Source of the DNA: Bacillus sp. SLBN-46
GTDB taxonomy: Bacteria > Bacillota > Bacilli > Bacillales > Cytobacillaceae
NCBI RefSeq assembly: GCF_031453555.1
Contig: NZ_JAVIZM010000001.1
Span: forward strand, 4,657,001-4,721,000
Reading direction: 5' to 3'
DNA: 64,000 nt
Shown here: piece after piece, positions 41,844-50,603 of the stretch
Layout of the letters: each line of letters opens with the position of its first letter
Position numbering within the stretch: position 1 is the stretch's first letter
Position numbers and translations under genes: made by a program
Notes under the pieces: generated by a model
The model's input: the letters and a program-made list of their open reading frames with translations, nothing else
Told to the model about the DNA's origin: nothing
The model's database searches: none

Positions 41844-42518
41844 ATGAAAGAAAAATTCATAAAGAATGAACAATATAATTTTATAAAACGACAAGTAGAT
41901 TTAATTAAAGATAGTTATAGAAAGAACTCTGACCCAAGTGTTATTAAGGCAGTCAGGGAACTGGCAAACGCTCATATTCTTGAACTTTTTCCACTAGGTA
42001 CAAAGGAACAAATAGAAAGACTGGATCTTTTGAAATGGAAAACGGATGCGGAGCTTGATCAATATGTTCAAGAGTTAGCTAGCTTCTTAATCCCCTTCCC
42101 CAAGATGACCGAGCAGCAAGTGAAAAAGATGTTTCCAAAAGCGAAGAAATTAAAGGTACCCAATTTATCGGCAATCGATTTTGAGAAAATGACCTACCTA
42201 AGCTGGACGGATATCAGCACCAACAAAAAGTTTATTATCTATGAGCACGATGAGAAATTGCTGGGGATCGAATGTAAATACTCTATTTTAAATAAGGATA
42301 ATATCTGCTCGTTCTGTAATCGCTTTGGGCAAGTGACCTTTATTTCCACAATCACAAAAGCTAAAAAGTCGAATAATCCAGACTACTACAAAGCTATTGG
42401 AAACTATATCTGCCTCGACAGTGCTGAGTGTAATAAAAAGATCACAAACGTTGACTATTTAGCTTCGTTTTTAGAAGAGTCGCTTAGGAAACATGCTTTA
42501 AAAAAAGAACCTTTCTAA
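41844..42518 (+). CDS. FusB/FusC-like EF-G-binding protein
   Basis: 224 residues. The N-terminal four-helix bundle (about 1-80) and the C-terminal zinc-binding domain, with ICSFC near residue 155 and ICLDSAEC near 192, are the FusB arrangement. LSWTDISTNKKFIIYE is a family motif. Such proteins bind elongation factor G and release it from the ribosome; FusB and FusC confer fusidic acid resistance in staphylococci, while chromosomal homologues in bacilli are common and not necessarily resistance genes. GAGGTG precedes the ATG. Monocistronic. Confidence 0.87.
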   Translation: MKEKFIKNEQYNFIKRQVDLIKDSYRKNSDPSVIKAVRELANAHILELFPLGTKEQIERLDLLKWKTDAELDQYVQELASFLIPFPKMTEQQVKKMFPKAKKLKVPNLSAIDFEKMTYLSWTDISTNKKFIIYEHDEKLLGIECKYSILNKDNICSFCNRFGQVTFISTITKAKKSNNPDYYKAIGNYICLDSAECNKKITNVDYLASFLEESLRKHALKKEPF

Positions 42519-42580
42519 TAAATAGCACACCGAAATAACATTAGAATTCACAGGCAAAATCACACAGTAAATAGCAACTT

Positions 42581-42615
42581 AAAAAGCTCAAAATTTTTCA
42601 CTTTGAGCTTTTTTA
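42581..42615. terminator. bidirectional terminator between the FusB-like and HXXEE genes
   Basis: AAAAAGCTCAAA and TTTGAGCTTTTTT arms with a nine-base loop; A run on one side and T run on the other serve both convergent genes. Confidence 0.85.
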
Positions 42616-42656
42616 TAATAAAATTATACAATTAAAGCTCCCTATTCTTGAATAAG

Positions 42657-43076
42657 TCAAGTTAGTAATATCAGTAAAAATATTGTGTAAGGAGTGACCA
42701 AAAGTACTGCGGTATATAGGCCTGGTGTATATGCTCTTAACATTATTGTCTGTAAAATGTGTAGGACATTGTGGAATAAAACAAATATTAAAAAAGAAGT
42801 ATAGAGTAGTTCACTCCAAAGTTGGTTTAAGTTAAAAACAGTAATTATTGTGATGAGTGACATTATTAGAAAAATAATAACGTCTCTCTTGGCAAACGAA
42901 TAAGAATTAACATTCCAGAAGCTCCAAATCTTTTGATTTACCCAAGAGTTATTCTCTTCTAATTTACTTTTTGTGTTATTTGCCCAATGCTCAACGGAAA
43001 TAATTTCTTCAAAGTCGTGAAGCATAAATACTACAACAAATAACCAAATGGCATTGCTAACATCAATAGAAACCAT
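42657..43076 (-). CDS. HXXEE domain membrane protein
   Basis: 139 residues with four helices. VVVFMLHDFEEIISVEHW contains the HxxEE motif (HDFEE) typical of this family, followed by a soluble loop with WVNQKIWSFWNVNSY and then a second helix set. The function is unknown; the motif could bind a metal within the membrane. AGGAG lies upstream of the ATG. The 238-bp gap to the helicase gene shows nothing I can support. Confidence 0.8.
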   Translation of the reverse strand: MVSIDVSNAIWLFVVVFMLHDFEEIISVEHWANNTKSKLEENNSWVNQKIWSFWNVNSYSFAKRDVIIFLIMSLITIITVFNLNQLWSELLYTSFLIFVLFHNVLHILQTIMLRAYTPGLYTAVLLVTPYTIFLLILLT

Positions 43077-43314
43077 AGTATTTCTCCTATTCTCCTATTC
43101 ATAATAATTGTACAATTAACCATTTCTATCTCTTCCAAATCTCCGCCCTTTTATCGAATAATAGCATTTTAGCATCCATCTTCATTTTAACATAAATTTC
43201 CTATTTCTTCTGAGATTTTCTATCACTACTCTATTTACTATGCTATTTCTATTGTTTCTCCACGTTATTCGAACTACTTAAATATAAACTTGCAGGGTTC
43301 TTTTTTTCCATCTT

Positions 43315-46300
43315 TTATATCATCAAGATTTCCCTAATGTCCTCTTCCGAAAGCGTGGCCATCACTTTTTCATCCGAATCAATCACTTCATCAATTAAGT
43401 CTCTCTTCTTATCTTGCAGCTCGTTCATTTTTTCCTCGATGGTGCCGCGCGCCACGAGCTTAATAACCTGGACGACATTTTTCTGGCCCATCCGATGGGC
43501 ACGGTCCGCCGCTTGCTCCTCAACAGCAGGATTCCACCATGTGTCATATAGAATCACCGTATCGGCACTCATAAGGTTAAGGCCTGTCCCTCCAGCCTTC
43601 AAGGAAATCAAAAATAAATCCCGCTCCCCACGATTAAATCGGTCGCAGATTTCTACTCGTTCTTCTGGTGGCGTTTGACCGTCCAGATAAAAGAAGGGCA
43701 TTCCCTTCGCTTGTAACCTTCTGCCGATTAGCTCAAGCATTTTAGTAAACTGCGAAAAGATGAGCACCCTTCTACCAGACAACTTGGACTCGTCCACAAT
43801 CCGCATCAGCTGGTCCAGCTTGGCGGACCCACCTTTATAGCCATCTACAAACAATCCAGGGTGACAGCAAAGCTGGCGAAGACGCGTTAAGCCAGCCAAT
43901 ATTTTAATACGATTTTTCCTAATCGTATCCCTATCGAGATGTTTCAACGTATCGTGTCTTAATTTCGCTAGATAAGCAGCATACAGCCTCTTTTGTTCAG
44001 GATACAACTCCACTGATTCCCGAGACTCCATTTTTTCAGGAAGCTCTGCAAGAACATCCTCCTTTAAGCGCCTCAAGAGAAATGGCCGGATTCTTCGGGC
44101 AATCGCTTTTCTAGAAAGCTTACTATATTCCTTTAATCCTAGAAACAGCTCCGGAAAAACCACATGAAAAATGGACCACAGCTCTTCGAGTGAGTTTTCA
44201 ACCGGAGTACCTGTTAATGCAAAGCGATGACGTGACTGCAGCTTCTTAGCCGCTCGTGCTGTTTGCGTTAATGGATTTTTAAAGGCCTGGGCCTCATCAA
44301 AAAATAAGGCGTGAAAAGTCTGTTTCTCTAACCAGCCAATTTCACGACGCAATAACGGGTAGGAGATGATCATCACATCCACTTCCGTCACCTTTTTTAG
44401 CCGTTTGGTCCTCTCCGTTTTATCGCCATCAATCACAATGGCATCTAACTCGGGAGCAAATTTTCGAATCTCACTTAGCCAGTTATAGGTTAAGGATGCA
44501 GGACAGACAATCAGAACCGGCTCCTTGCTCTTACGAATCTCAGGCAACTCGGACACAATATACGCCAAACTTTGAATGGTTTTTCCAAGTCCCATATCAT
44601 CTGCTAAAATCCCACCAAAGCCATAGTATGCAAGTGTTTTCATCCATTTGTAGCCGAGCTTTTGATACTCTTTCAGAATATGCACTAAACTGCTTGGCAC
44701 TTCAAACTCAAGCTGACCCGGGTTCATTAGATGGTCAAGGAACTGACGGAAGGATTCCTCCAGCTTAAACGCATCGCTTACCTCCACCACATCAAGAAGT
44801 TGCAGACTCTGCTCGACCGGTAACTCCAATCCTGCAGCCAAATCTTTATCCTTCATTTGAGGGGACTGAATAAATCGTTGGATCTCATTCATTTCTCTTG
44901 ATTCTAATGAAAAAAGAGCGCCATTCGGCAAACGGTAATATTTCCGTTTTTCCTCCAACGCGGCTAATACCTCGCGAATTTGATGTTCGGATACACCGTC
45001 CATTTCAAATTTGAATTCCAGCCAGTTCGTCCGTTCTTTTTTGACCTTCACCCTTATTTGCGGATGGGTTGTCCCTCTGAAGATCCGATTTCTAACAGCT
45101 GTCGTTGCATAAATTCGCACCAGCTTTTGAAGTTTTGGAAGCATATGAACAAGAAACTCATACTCCAACTCCTCATTATGCAAAAAATAACCCCCATCCG
45201 TCGTAGCGAATTCACTATCTCTCATGAGTTGTAGAATCTCTTCTTCCTTCTCTACCTCTCTTACGATCAGGTTGTCAGCTGGCAGCTCTCTCTTTTCCAA
45301 TGGGTTAATCATCATATGATCATAATGAAACTCAAGGCCTGCAAGAAGGCGATTACTTACTCGGTCCAAGTAGAGTTTAGCCACCAATGGGGTACTCATG
45401 ACCTGCTTCCTAATCGACTCAGCGATTGTCACTTGCCCTAGCTTTTTTAGGCCTGGTGCGACCTTTTCAAGGAAAAACGAAATTTTGCCCTGCGGAATAG
45501 GAATTTGCTCCATTCCTGTGTTTGCAAGCATTTGTTTTAGTTCAGTGAGACGCTTGCAGTCTTGCATTTCTAACTGTTTAATTTTCCCTTCATATAAAAC
45601 GGAATGATAGGCATCTAAGACAAGTACTTGCTCAAAGCCTTTAACATATAATTGAAATCCATTTGCATTTGTTTCTGTAAACTGAAACTGCAATGGCGTC
45701 AATTCATGCGTTACATGAAGTCCTTCAAACGTCTGCCCGCCATTCACAAGCTTTACCTGAGGTACCTTTAAAAGTAACGGTAGCAACTGTTCCCAGGACG
45801 AAGAAGGAATTGGTAATATTCGTTTCTCGCTGGTGTCAGGCACCCTGTTCGTATAAATTTTTTCATCACGATGTACTTGAATGAGCTGCTGAATGACGGC
45901 ATCGGTTTCTTTTGAAAAACAATGCTGACTAGGGTCATACGTAAAGTCATGAGAAAGGGAGGCTGATCTGCCTATTCCTACTTGTTCTAGAAAGGCACGA
46001 ATATCTGTAACGCTAGTGGACTCGACCGCCAATTCGATTCCAAAGAGGTAATGCCCACCACCAAGATCGACCGGTCGGCAGGTAAACTCCACCTCAAGAA
46101 CCTCCCTCGTTTCAAAATGGTTTTGGTGACCACTAGAGCGCACAGGCCGATCCGAGAAAAGGGTGAATAAGTTTTCTGTTAGTCCGTTTGTGCTATTTAG
46201 ACTCGGAATCGTGCCTTGACGCTGATGCTCGGAAATCGCCAATAAAACAGCAGCAATATGCTGGCAATCCTTATTAAATGATGCAAGCTTTGGGCAGTTG

Positions 46301-46500
46301 CATTCCGTCTTTAGCTTCCCATCTGTCCCCGTTTCAATCACCACATGAAAAGCTTCATCAGCAGTTACCGTCGCATGGCAACGTTCAGGTTCATAGACCT
46401 CAAAGGTCACTTTGTCCGTCCGATAAAAATAATCCCCTCGTTTGAAGGAGACAGTGCCACACATTTCTTTGATAAGTTTATGATTTAAAGGTATATTCAC
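43315..46500 (-). CDS. SWIM-type SNF2 helicase
   Basis: 1061 residues. A SWIM zinc finger sits near residue 75 (CNCP...CQHIAAV), and a long middle region leads to SNF2 motifs: LADDMGLGKTIQSLAY (motif I), FFDEAQAFKN (II), LTGTPVENS (III), LIFSQFTKMLELI (IV), then SLKAGGTGLNLMSADTVI and RAHRMGQ (V, VI). It resembles YwqA of B. subtilis. It is probably an ATP-driven DNA translocase involved in repair or transcription. The start is GTG 46500 with AGGGG seven bases upstream; the frame stays open to 46617, but that part is the GGGGACAGTCCCC repeat. Confidence 0.93.
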   Translation of the reverse strand: MNIPLNHKLIKEMCGTVSFKRGDYFYRTDKVTFEVYEPERCHATVTADEAFHVVIETGTDGKLKTECNCPKLASFNKDCQHIAAVLLAISEHQRQGTIPSLNSTNGLTENLFTLFSDRPVRSSGHQNHFETREVLEVEFTCRPVDLGGGHYLFGIELAVESTSVTDIRAFLEQVGIGRSASLSHDFTYDPSQHCFSKETDAVIQQLIQVHRDEKIYTNRVPDTSEKRILPIPSSSWEQLLPLLLKVPQVKLVNGGQTFEGLHVTHELTPLQFQFTETNANGFQLYVKGFEQVLVLDAYHSVLYEGKIKQLEMQDCKRLTELKQMLANTGMEQIPIPQGKISFFLEKVAPGLKKLGQVTIAESIRKQVMSTPLVAKLYLDRVSNRLLAGLEFHYDHMMINPLEKRELPADNLIVREVEKEEEILQLMRDSEFATTDGGYFLHNEELEYEFLVHMLPKLQKLVRIYATTAVRNRIFRGTTHPQIRVKVKKERTNWLEFKFEMDGVSEHQIREVLAALEEKRKYYRLPNGALFSLESREMNEIQRFIQSPQMKDKDLAAGLELPVEQSLQLLDVVEVSDAFKLEESFRQFLDHLMNPGQLEFEVPSSLVHILKEYQKLGYKWMKTLAYYGFGGILADDMGLGKTIQSLAYIVSELPEIRKSKEPVLIVCPASLTYNWLSEIRKFAPELDAIVIDGDKTERTKRLKKVTEVDVMIISYPLLRREIGWLEKQTFHALFFDEAQAFKNPLTQTARAAKKLQSRHRFALTGTPVENSLEELWSIFHVVFPELFLGLKEYSKLSRKAIARRIRPFLLRRLKEDVLAELPEKMESRESVELYPEQKRLYAAYLAKLRHDTLKHLDRDTIRKNRIKILAGLTRLRQLCCHPGLFVDGYKGGSAKLDQLMRIVDESKLSGRRVLIFSQFTKMLELIGRRLQAKGMPFFYLDGQTPPEERVEICDRFNRGERDLFLISLKAGGTGLNLMSADTVILYDTWWNPAVEEQAADRAHRMGQKNVVQVIKLVARGTIEEKMNELQDKKRDLIDEVIDSDEKVMATLSEEDIREILMI

Positions 46501-46565
46501 GTGCTTTCCCCTCCTCATGAGGATCAGATTCAATAGTACGATTGTAACACAAACAAACAAGAGAA

Positions 46566-46610
46566 GGGGGACAGTCCCCCACTGCGCTAAAGCGCCGGGG
46601 GACTGTCCCC
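46566..46610. repeat. GGGGACAGTCCCC hairpin repeat, copy 2
   Basis: GGGGGACAGTCCCCC and GGGGGACTGTCCCC arms flank ACTGCGCTAAAGCGC; it differs from copy 1 (24286-24329) by only a few bases. It lies seven bases after the anti-sigma-like stop, just before the helicase start. Confidence 0.8.
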
Positions 46611-46616
46611 TTCTCA

Positions 46617-47303
46617 CTACTCTTCTCTGTAATCTCTTAAGTTAAAATAACCAACATAGGTTACTGGTCTAAATTCTACTGCTTTGTATACGGGTACCAT
46701 CATCCTGTCAAACTGAAATAATTTATCCACGTACTCATAATCCACCGAAAATCCTTGGTAGGTATCATGAGTCAAGTCTTTAAAATATGCATTCTTCAGT
46801 TCATACCCTGTTTCTAACTCCTCAAGGCATTTTCTAATGATTTCTTGATAGGGAGATAGCTCCGAAGGGATTACCATTCTTTTAAGACCTGCAATAATCT
46901 CTTCCCCTTGCTTCATACTTTCAGCTCGATTCAACTCAATTTCCTCATTGGACTTCCCCTCGACAATCGCTGTTAAAAAGTCCGTTTCAGATTGTTTTTG
47001 TTTACTAACAAGTTTAATAATTTCATTTTGAAAATGAATTAACGCCACCTGCTGCTGCCGAACGGTCGAAAGGCTGGCTTGATTATTTTTTGGTTCTGGG
47101 ATAAAACTTTGTACCAGCAGTACAAGGCAGCCTACCGCTAGGACCAAACTGGCTGCATATTTAAACCTCTGGATGTGTTGAGATGTTCGGGATGATTTTT
47201 TAGATTGCTTAATTATTTTCTTTTTAATGGTCTTCGAAAGTTCTAGATCCTTAAAATACGTATCATCGAGACATTCCTTTAATGAACGAAGCTCATCTTC
47301 CAT
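46617..47303 (-). CDS. membrane protein paired with ECF sigma (putative anti-sigma factor)
   Basis: 228 residues. The first 45 residues are charged and cytoplasmic-looking (EDELRSLKECLDDTYFKDLELSKTIKKKII). One membrane helix follows at about 48-66 (AASLVLAVGCLVLLVQSF), and then an extracytoplasmic helical part. The layout, and a start overlapping the sigma gene stop, point to a regulator of that sigma factor. No zinc-binding HxxxCxxC motif is seen, so it is not a ZAS-type anti-sigma. The start ATG 47303 has the best spacing from GAGGG. Function inferred from position. Confidence 0.75.
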   Translation of the reverse strand: MEDELRSLKECLDDTYFKDLELSKTIKKKIIKQSKKSSRTSQHIQRFKYAASLVLAVGCLVLLVQSFIPEPKNNQASLSTVRQQQVALIHFQNEIIKLVSKQKQSETDFLTAIVEGKSNEEIELNRAESMKQGEEIIAGLKRMVIPSELSPYQEIIRKCLEELETGYELKNAYFKDLTHDTYQGFSVDYEYVDKLFQFDRMMVPVYKAVEFRPVTYVGYFNLRDYREE

Positions 47304-47862
47304 CATCATCCCTCGCTTCTTTTCGAACCTTCTTTTGTAAAAGCTCTTTTGCCCTTCTTAGCCGCGTCCGAATCGTGTTCTCATTTAGATGTAAAAGAAG
47401 CGAGATTTCATCTACGCGATAATTTTCATAATAAAAGAGAATAATAACTTCCCTGTACTTTACAGGCAAGTTGAGCACAGCTGTAGCTAATTCCTTTTTT
47501 TGCGATCTTTCCAAAACCTGATCTAATACGCTGTCCTTCACCGTTGTTTGCTTAGGAGCAAAATCTAAGTAAAGCAAATTTCTAAAGGACCAGCTCTTCA
47601 AATAATCCTTACAAAGGTTGATGGTTATGGAATAAACCCATGTTTTTACTGAGGATTCCCCTCGAAAATGATCCCAGTTTTTAAAACATTTCAAGAATGC
47701 TTCTTGCGTGAGATCCTCTGCTACTTTTTGATCCTTAACATATGTAAACGCAAGCTTTAGTATCTTGCTTCCCAATGTTTCCACTAGTTCCTCCAGCATG
47801 ACTTCCTTATTAATGCTCGATACATCAATAGGAGCGGGCTGCTTCGGTTTATTTATCTTCAT
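47293..47862 (-). CDS. ECF-type RNA polymerase sigma factor
   Basis: 189 residues. Region 2 has VAEDLTQEAFLKCFKNWDHFRGESSVKTWVYSI-type sequence (KTWVYSITINLCKDYL), and region 4 LNLPVKYREVIILFYYENYR with LNENTIRTRLRRAKELL as recognition helix. This is a group IV sigma, which directs RNA polymerase to stress or envelope promoters. The next gene overlaps its 3' end and is a membrane protein, as for many sigma/anti-sigma pairs. GGGGGG precedes the ATG. The regulon is unknown. Confidence 0.9.
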   Translation of the reverse strand: MKINKPKQPAPIDVSSINKEVMLEELVETLGSKILKLAFTYVKDQKVAEDLTQEAFLKCFKNWDHFRGESSVKTWVYSITINLCKDYLKSWSFRNLLYLDFAPKQTTVKDSVLDQVLERSQKKELATAVLNLPVKYREVIILFYYENYRVDEISLLLHLNENTIRTRLRRAKELLQKKVRKEARDDDGR

Positions 47863-47899
47863 TGGGTCCCCCCGTTTCTATACTTTCTGTTCTGAATAA

Positions 47900-47929
47900 T
47901 TAGACGATCATTTGCCGATTTTTTATTCA
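47900..47929 (-). promoter_or_regulatory. candidate ECF-type autoregulated promoter
   Basis: On the minus strand TGAATA (47929-47924) and CGTCTAA (47906-47900) are separated by 17 bases, about 40 bases before the sigma gene start. Bacillus ECF promoters often have TGAAAC and CGTC. One -35 position deviates, so this is tentative. Confidence 0.35.
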
Positions 47930-48080
47930 TTTTTTCTAAAAATAAAAATTTATGAGTTTTCGGGTTTAAGATGGAACGGTACGATTCTGTTGGTTGTCCA
48001 TAAATAATTCTTTCCATCAATGAATAAAATGCCTATGACCGTTATTTTTTCTAATGAACTATGAAAGTAGGTATCTGCCA

Positions 48081-48407
48081 ATGAAGTACAAAATACATCG
48101 ATGTAACTGCAGAGAGGTTTGGTCGATTCAAAACCGAAAGACCAAGACTATAGCGAGTTCCTTACTTCTGGATGGCCATTGGAAAGCTGAATTGAAGCCC
48201 GAAAGAAAATACAACCCCAAAGGCTTTGTTACCACAAATAGTAGTCAGGCTATTATTTTTAATCCTCCCCTTGAACTTGTGGAACAATATGAAAAAGTCT
48301 CCCAATTGATCTATGACAAAAAGAATATAGATTTTAATGTCGACCACGGTGAATATTTATATTTTACTGAAGATGGCAGCTGCTATATTCTTAGAAAATT
48401 AGACTAG
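48081..48407 (+). CDS. hypothetical protein, 108 residues
   Basis: A small soluble protein from ATG 48081, starting MKYKIHRCNCREVWSIQNRK. It contains SLLLDGHWKAELKPERKYNPKG and FVTTNSSQAIIF, with an acidic C-terminal half (DHGEYLYFTEDGSCYI). Predicted beta-rich, with no signal peptide. An upstream in-frame start at 48054 is less likely. AGGTAT is a weak ribosome binding site. The family is not recognised. Confidence 0.6.
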   Translation: MKYKIHRCNCREVWSIQNRKTKTIASSLLLDGHWKAELKPERKYNPKGFVTTNSSQAIIFNPPLELVEQYEKVSQLIYDKKNIDFNVDHGEYLYFTEDGSCYILRKLD

Positions 48408-48437
48408 GAAATGGAAAATTGACCACAAAATGAATTT

Positions 48438-48453
48438 AATCAAACGTTTGATT
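48438..48453. promoter_or_regulatory. 16-bp palindrome AATCAAACGTTTGATT, copy 1
   Basis: A perfect palindrome followed by AGTTTTTT. Two more copies lie at 51480-51495 and 51536-51551. It lies about 90 bases upstream of the Nudix gene start and could be an operator for an unknown regulator. Confidence 0.55.
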
Positions 48454-48530
48454 AGTTTTTTCATGCAGGTTTCTTTCCTATTTATAAAGAATATAAGAGG
48501 ATATCATAATTTTGCAAGGTGGTTCAGTTT

Positions 48531-49028
48531 ATGGGGATGTCTGAGTATTATCAAAAACTACGTGAAAAAGTAGGCAATGAGTTGATTTTTATGCCAAGTG
48601 TTGCCGGAATCGTTCGGAATACGGTTGGAGAAATTCTGTTACAGAATAAAGGGAATGGCGAAAAATGGAGTCTTCCTGCAGGGGCCATTGAGCTTGGAGA
48701 AGCACCAGCTGAAGCGGTTGTCCGTGAAGTATGGGAAGAGACAGGATTAATTGTTTCACCTAGAAAACTATTAGGCGTTTTTGGAGGAAAAGACTACCGT
48801 TACCAATATCCTAATGGTCATCAGGTCGAATATAACATCTTTATGTTTGATTGCGAGATTCAGAGTGGGGAGCTAAATCCAATCGATAACGAAACAGCTG
48901 AACTCCGCTATTTTCACCCAGACGATATGCCTGAACTGGCTTTACCTTACCCAAAGCATTTATTTTCACAAGCAGGGAATGCTGAATTGTATTTTCAGTG
49001 GGATAAAGAGTGGTTAACTCTAAGATAA
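48531..49028 (+). CDS. Nudix hydrolase
   Basis: 165 residues from ATG 48531 (AAGGTGG eight bases upstream). The Nudix box is complete: GAIELGEAPAEAVVREVWEE followed by TGL, with the catalytic REVxEE glutamates. It begins EYYQKLREKVGNELIFMPSV, typical of a large Bacillus Nudix group (MutT-like, ADP-ribose or nucleotide-sugar pyrophosphatases). It removes pyrophosphate-linked nucleotides. A terminator follows. The palindrome upstream may control it. Confidence 0.9.
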   Translation: MGMSEYYQKLREKVGNELIFMPSVAGIVRNTVGEILLQNKGNGEKWSLPAGAIELGEAPAEAVVREVWEETGLIVSPRKLLGVFGGKDYRYQYPNGHQVEYNIFMFDCEIQSGELNPIDNETAELRYFHPDDMPELALPYPKHLFSQAGNAELYFQWDKEWLTLR

Positions 49029-49030
49029 AA

Positions 49031-49073
49031 TAGTAGTCCCCCTCTCAATTTTGAAAGGGGGACTACTGTTTTT
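49031..49073 (+). terminator. terminator of the Nudix gene
   Basis: AGTAGTCCCCCT and AGGGGGACTACT arms make a strong hairpin followed by GTTTTT just after the stop. Confidence 0.85.
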
Positions 49074-49118
49074 AACAAGAAAAGTAAAGATTTAGAGGAA
49101 ATCCTATAAGTTAAGTGA

Positions 49119-49325
49119 TTAATTCTACAAAACCAGAGAGGAATTCTACAAAATTTTAATTTATTCTACAAAGTCGGGGTAGGATTCTACAAAACTTGGA
49201 AATAAACTCCCAATTCCACCTCAAAAGAACTGATTCACAGAGTTATTCTACAAAATCGAGAGCGAATTCTACAAAATTTCAACCTATTCTACAAATTCAA
49301 GAAGGAATTCTACAAAAGATGGAAA
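49119..49325. repeat. TTCTACAAA box array
   Basis: TTCTACA starts at 49123, 49144, 49164, 49185, 49246, 49267, 49287 and 49308, i.e. two groups of four spaced 21, 20 and 21 bp. The second group is an exact 123-bp shift of the first. The interval between the groups holds two degenerate boxes (ATTCCAC and ATTCACA). Boxes are separated alternately by purine-rich and pyrimidine-rich spacers, a 41-bp unit. It lies between the Nudix and DUF2164 genes, which are convergent. Confidence 0.85.
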
Positions 49326-49398
49326 TCTCCTTCCAACCCACTAAGAAACACCCATAAAATAAAAGAGCAGGGCTTGAAGCCTTGCTCGAGTACAGTAA

Positions 49399-49644
49399 TT
49401 ATCTCTTTATTGGGCGCTCCAACGTTAAAATCTCATCCTCAAGAGACGCATACCGCTCCTCCACCACACGTTTCACATCTAAAACAGCCGCATTATAAAA
49501 ATGTGGCGCAAGTGTATCCTTCACAAAATCCAACACTCTTTCTGCCGCAAATTCAGATAATTCCTCGTCTCTCTCATCAGAAAAGAAAGATTGAATGTCA
49601 GAGATCATAACCTGTTGCTGCTCTTTTGTTAATTTAAAAAACAT
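49399..49644 (-). CDS. DUF2164 family protein
   Basis: 81 residues, all helical and soluble: LTKEQQQVMISDIQSFFSDERDEELSEFAAERVLDF, then DTLAPHFYNAAVLDVKRVVEERYASLEDEI, matching DUF2164, a small protein of unknown function. AAGGAG precedes the ATG. Single gene; the box array lies at its 3' side. Confidence 0.87.
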   Translation of the reverse strand: MFFKLTKEQQQVMISDIQSFFSDERDEELSEFAAERVLDFVKDTLAPHFYNAAVLDVKRVVEERYASLEDEILTLERPIKR

Positions 49645-49741
49645 CTTAGCCCACTCCTTACAATTTCAATACTGTCACTATACCTGCGAAAATATGAAAA
49701 TTATAGGCTATATTTTTACGAAAGTTTGTGTCAACAAATGG

Positions 49742-50578
49742 TCAACCTTTTACGACCTGCTCATCTAACCAATGTATCATATCCTCAAAAAATTGTTCCC
49801 GCTCTAAATCATCAAACGGCCGGTGCCTCATATGAGGGTATTCAAACTTCTGTTTGTTTGAAGAAGAAACGGTATCAAAGAATTGGTGAAGCTTCTCAGG
49901 TGGCGTTAGCTCATCTTCGAGTCCAAACTGTAACAAAAAAGGCAGTTTAATAGTTTTTGCCTCATTCGCTAACCGCGCCACTGTTCGCATTAGACCACGT
50001 CCCAACCCAGGTGTGACGACATCATGGCGTAACTCATCCGCAGCTAGTCTATCAAGTTCCTCAGGATCCTTCGTTAATACTTGCGGGTTACCGGTTTTTA
50101 CAATACTATAATCCGGTTTAAGTTTCCCCATTAACGTAATGAGTAATCTTTCAGAAGGTGTCACTTCATAGGATATGGCAGGAGAAACGGCAATGAGCCC
50201 TGCCAGTCCTTCACTATAATCCAACGTATAATCAAGAACAATCACTCCACCAATGCTATGCCCCACAATAAAGAGTGGCAGTTCAGGCACCTCCGAGGCT
50301 ACCAGCTTTCTAAACGCATGTAAATCATTCCTATATTCCGCCCACTCTTTAATAAAACCCCTTTTACCTGTGCTTTTCCCATGTCCACGCAAATCAAATC
50401 CATACACTAAATAATCCTGACTCACCAAGCTATTACTAAGATTCCGCAACCCGCCACTATGATCCCCATGACCATGAACTAAAATAACAGCGGCTTTTGG
50501 AGCTGTAGCATTTGGATACAGCACTTGATAAAATAATTCCACTCCGTTGACACCCTTTAATTGACCCTCTTTTTTCAT
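49742..50578 (-). CDS. alpha/beta-hydrolase, monoacylglycerol-lipase-like
   Basis: 278 residues. VHGHGDHSGGLRNLSNSL is the oxyanion region, and FDLRGHGKSTGKRGF is characteristic of this hydrolase-4 family. The nucleophile elbow is GHSIGG near 117 with the Ser, and the terminal YPHMRHRPFDDLEREQF gives the likely catalytic His. It should hydrolyse acylglycerols or lysophospholipids in the cytoplasm. Start ATG with GGGGGA upstream. Stand-alone; a remnant of another gene lies just upstream. Confidence 0.88.
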   Translation of the reverse strand: MKKEGQLKGVNGVELFYQVLYPNATAPKAAVILVHGHGDHSGGLRNLSNSLVSQDYLVYGFDLRGHGKSTGKRGFIKEWAEYRNDLHAFRKLVASEVPELPLFIVGHSIGGVIVLDYTLDYSEGLAGLIAVSPAISYEVTPSERLLITLMGKLKPDYSIVKTGNPQVLTKDPEELDRLAADELRHDVVTPGLGRGLMRTVARLANEAKTIKLPFLLQFGLEDELTPPEKLHQFFDTVSSSNKQKFEYPHMRHRPFDDLEREQFFEDMIHWLDEQVVKG

Positions 50579-50603
50579 GCCGGTCCCCCGCTTTTATATG
50601 TTT

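Noticed and set aside
41844..42518. Acquired fusidic acid resistance gene
   Set aside because: The FusB fold is clear, but such homologues are ordinary chromosomal genes in bacilli, and there is no mobile element nearby.
48438..48460. AATCAAACGTTTGATT plus T run as a terminator
   Set aside because: The palindrome leaves only a four-base loop and a weak AT-rich stem, copy 2 lacks the T run, and the copies lie upstream of genes, so an operator is the better reading.
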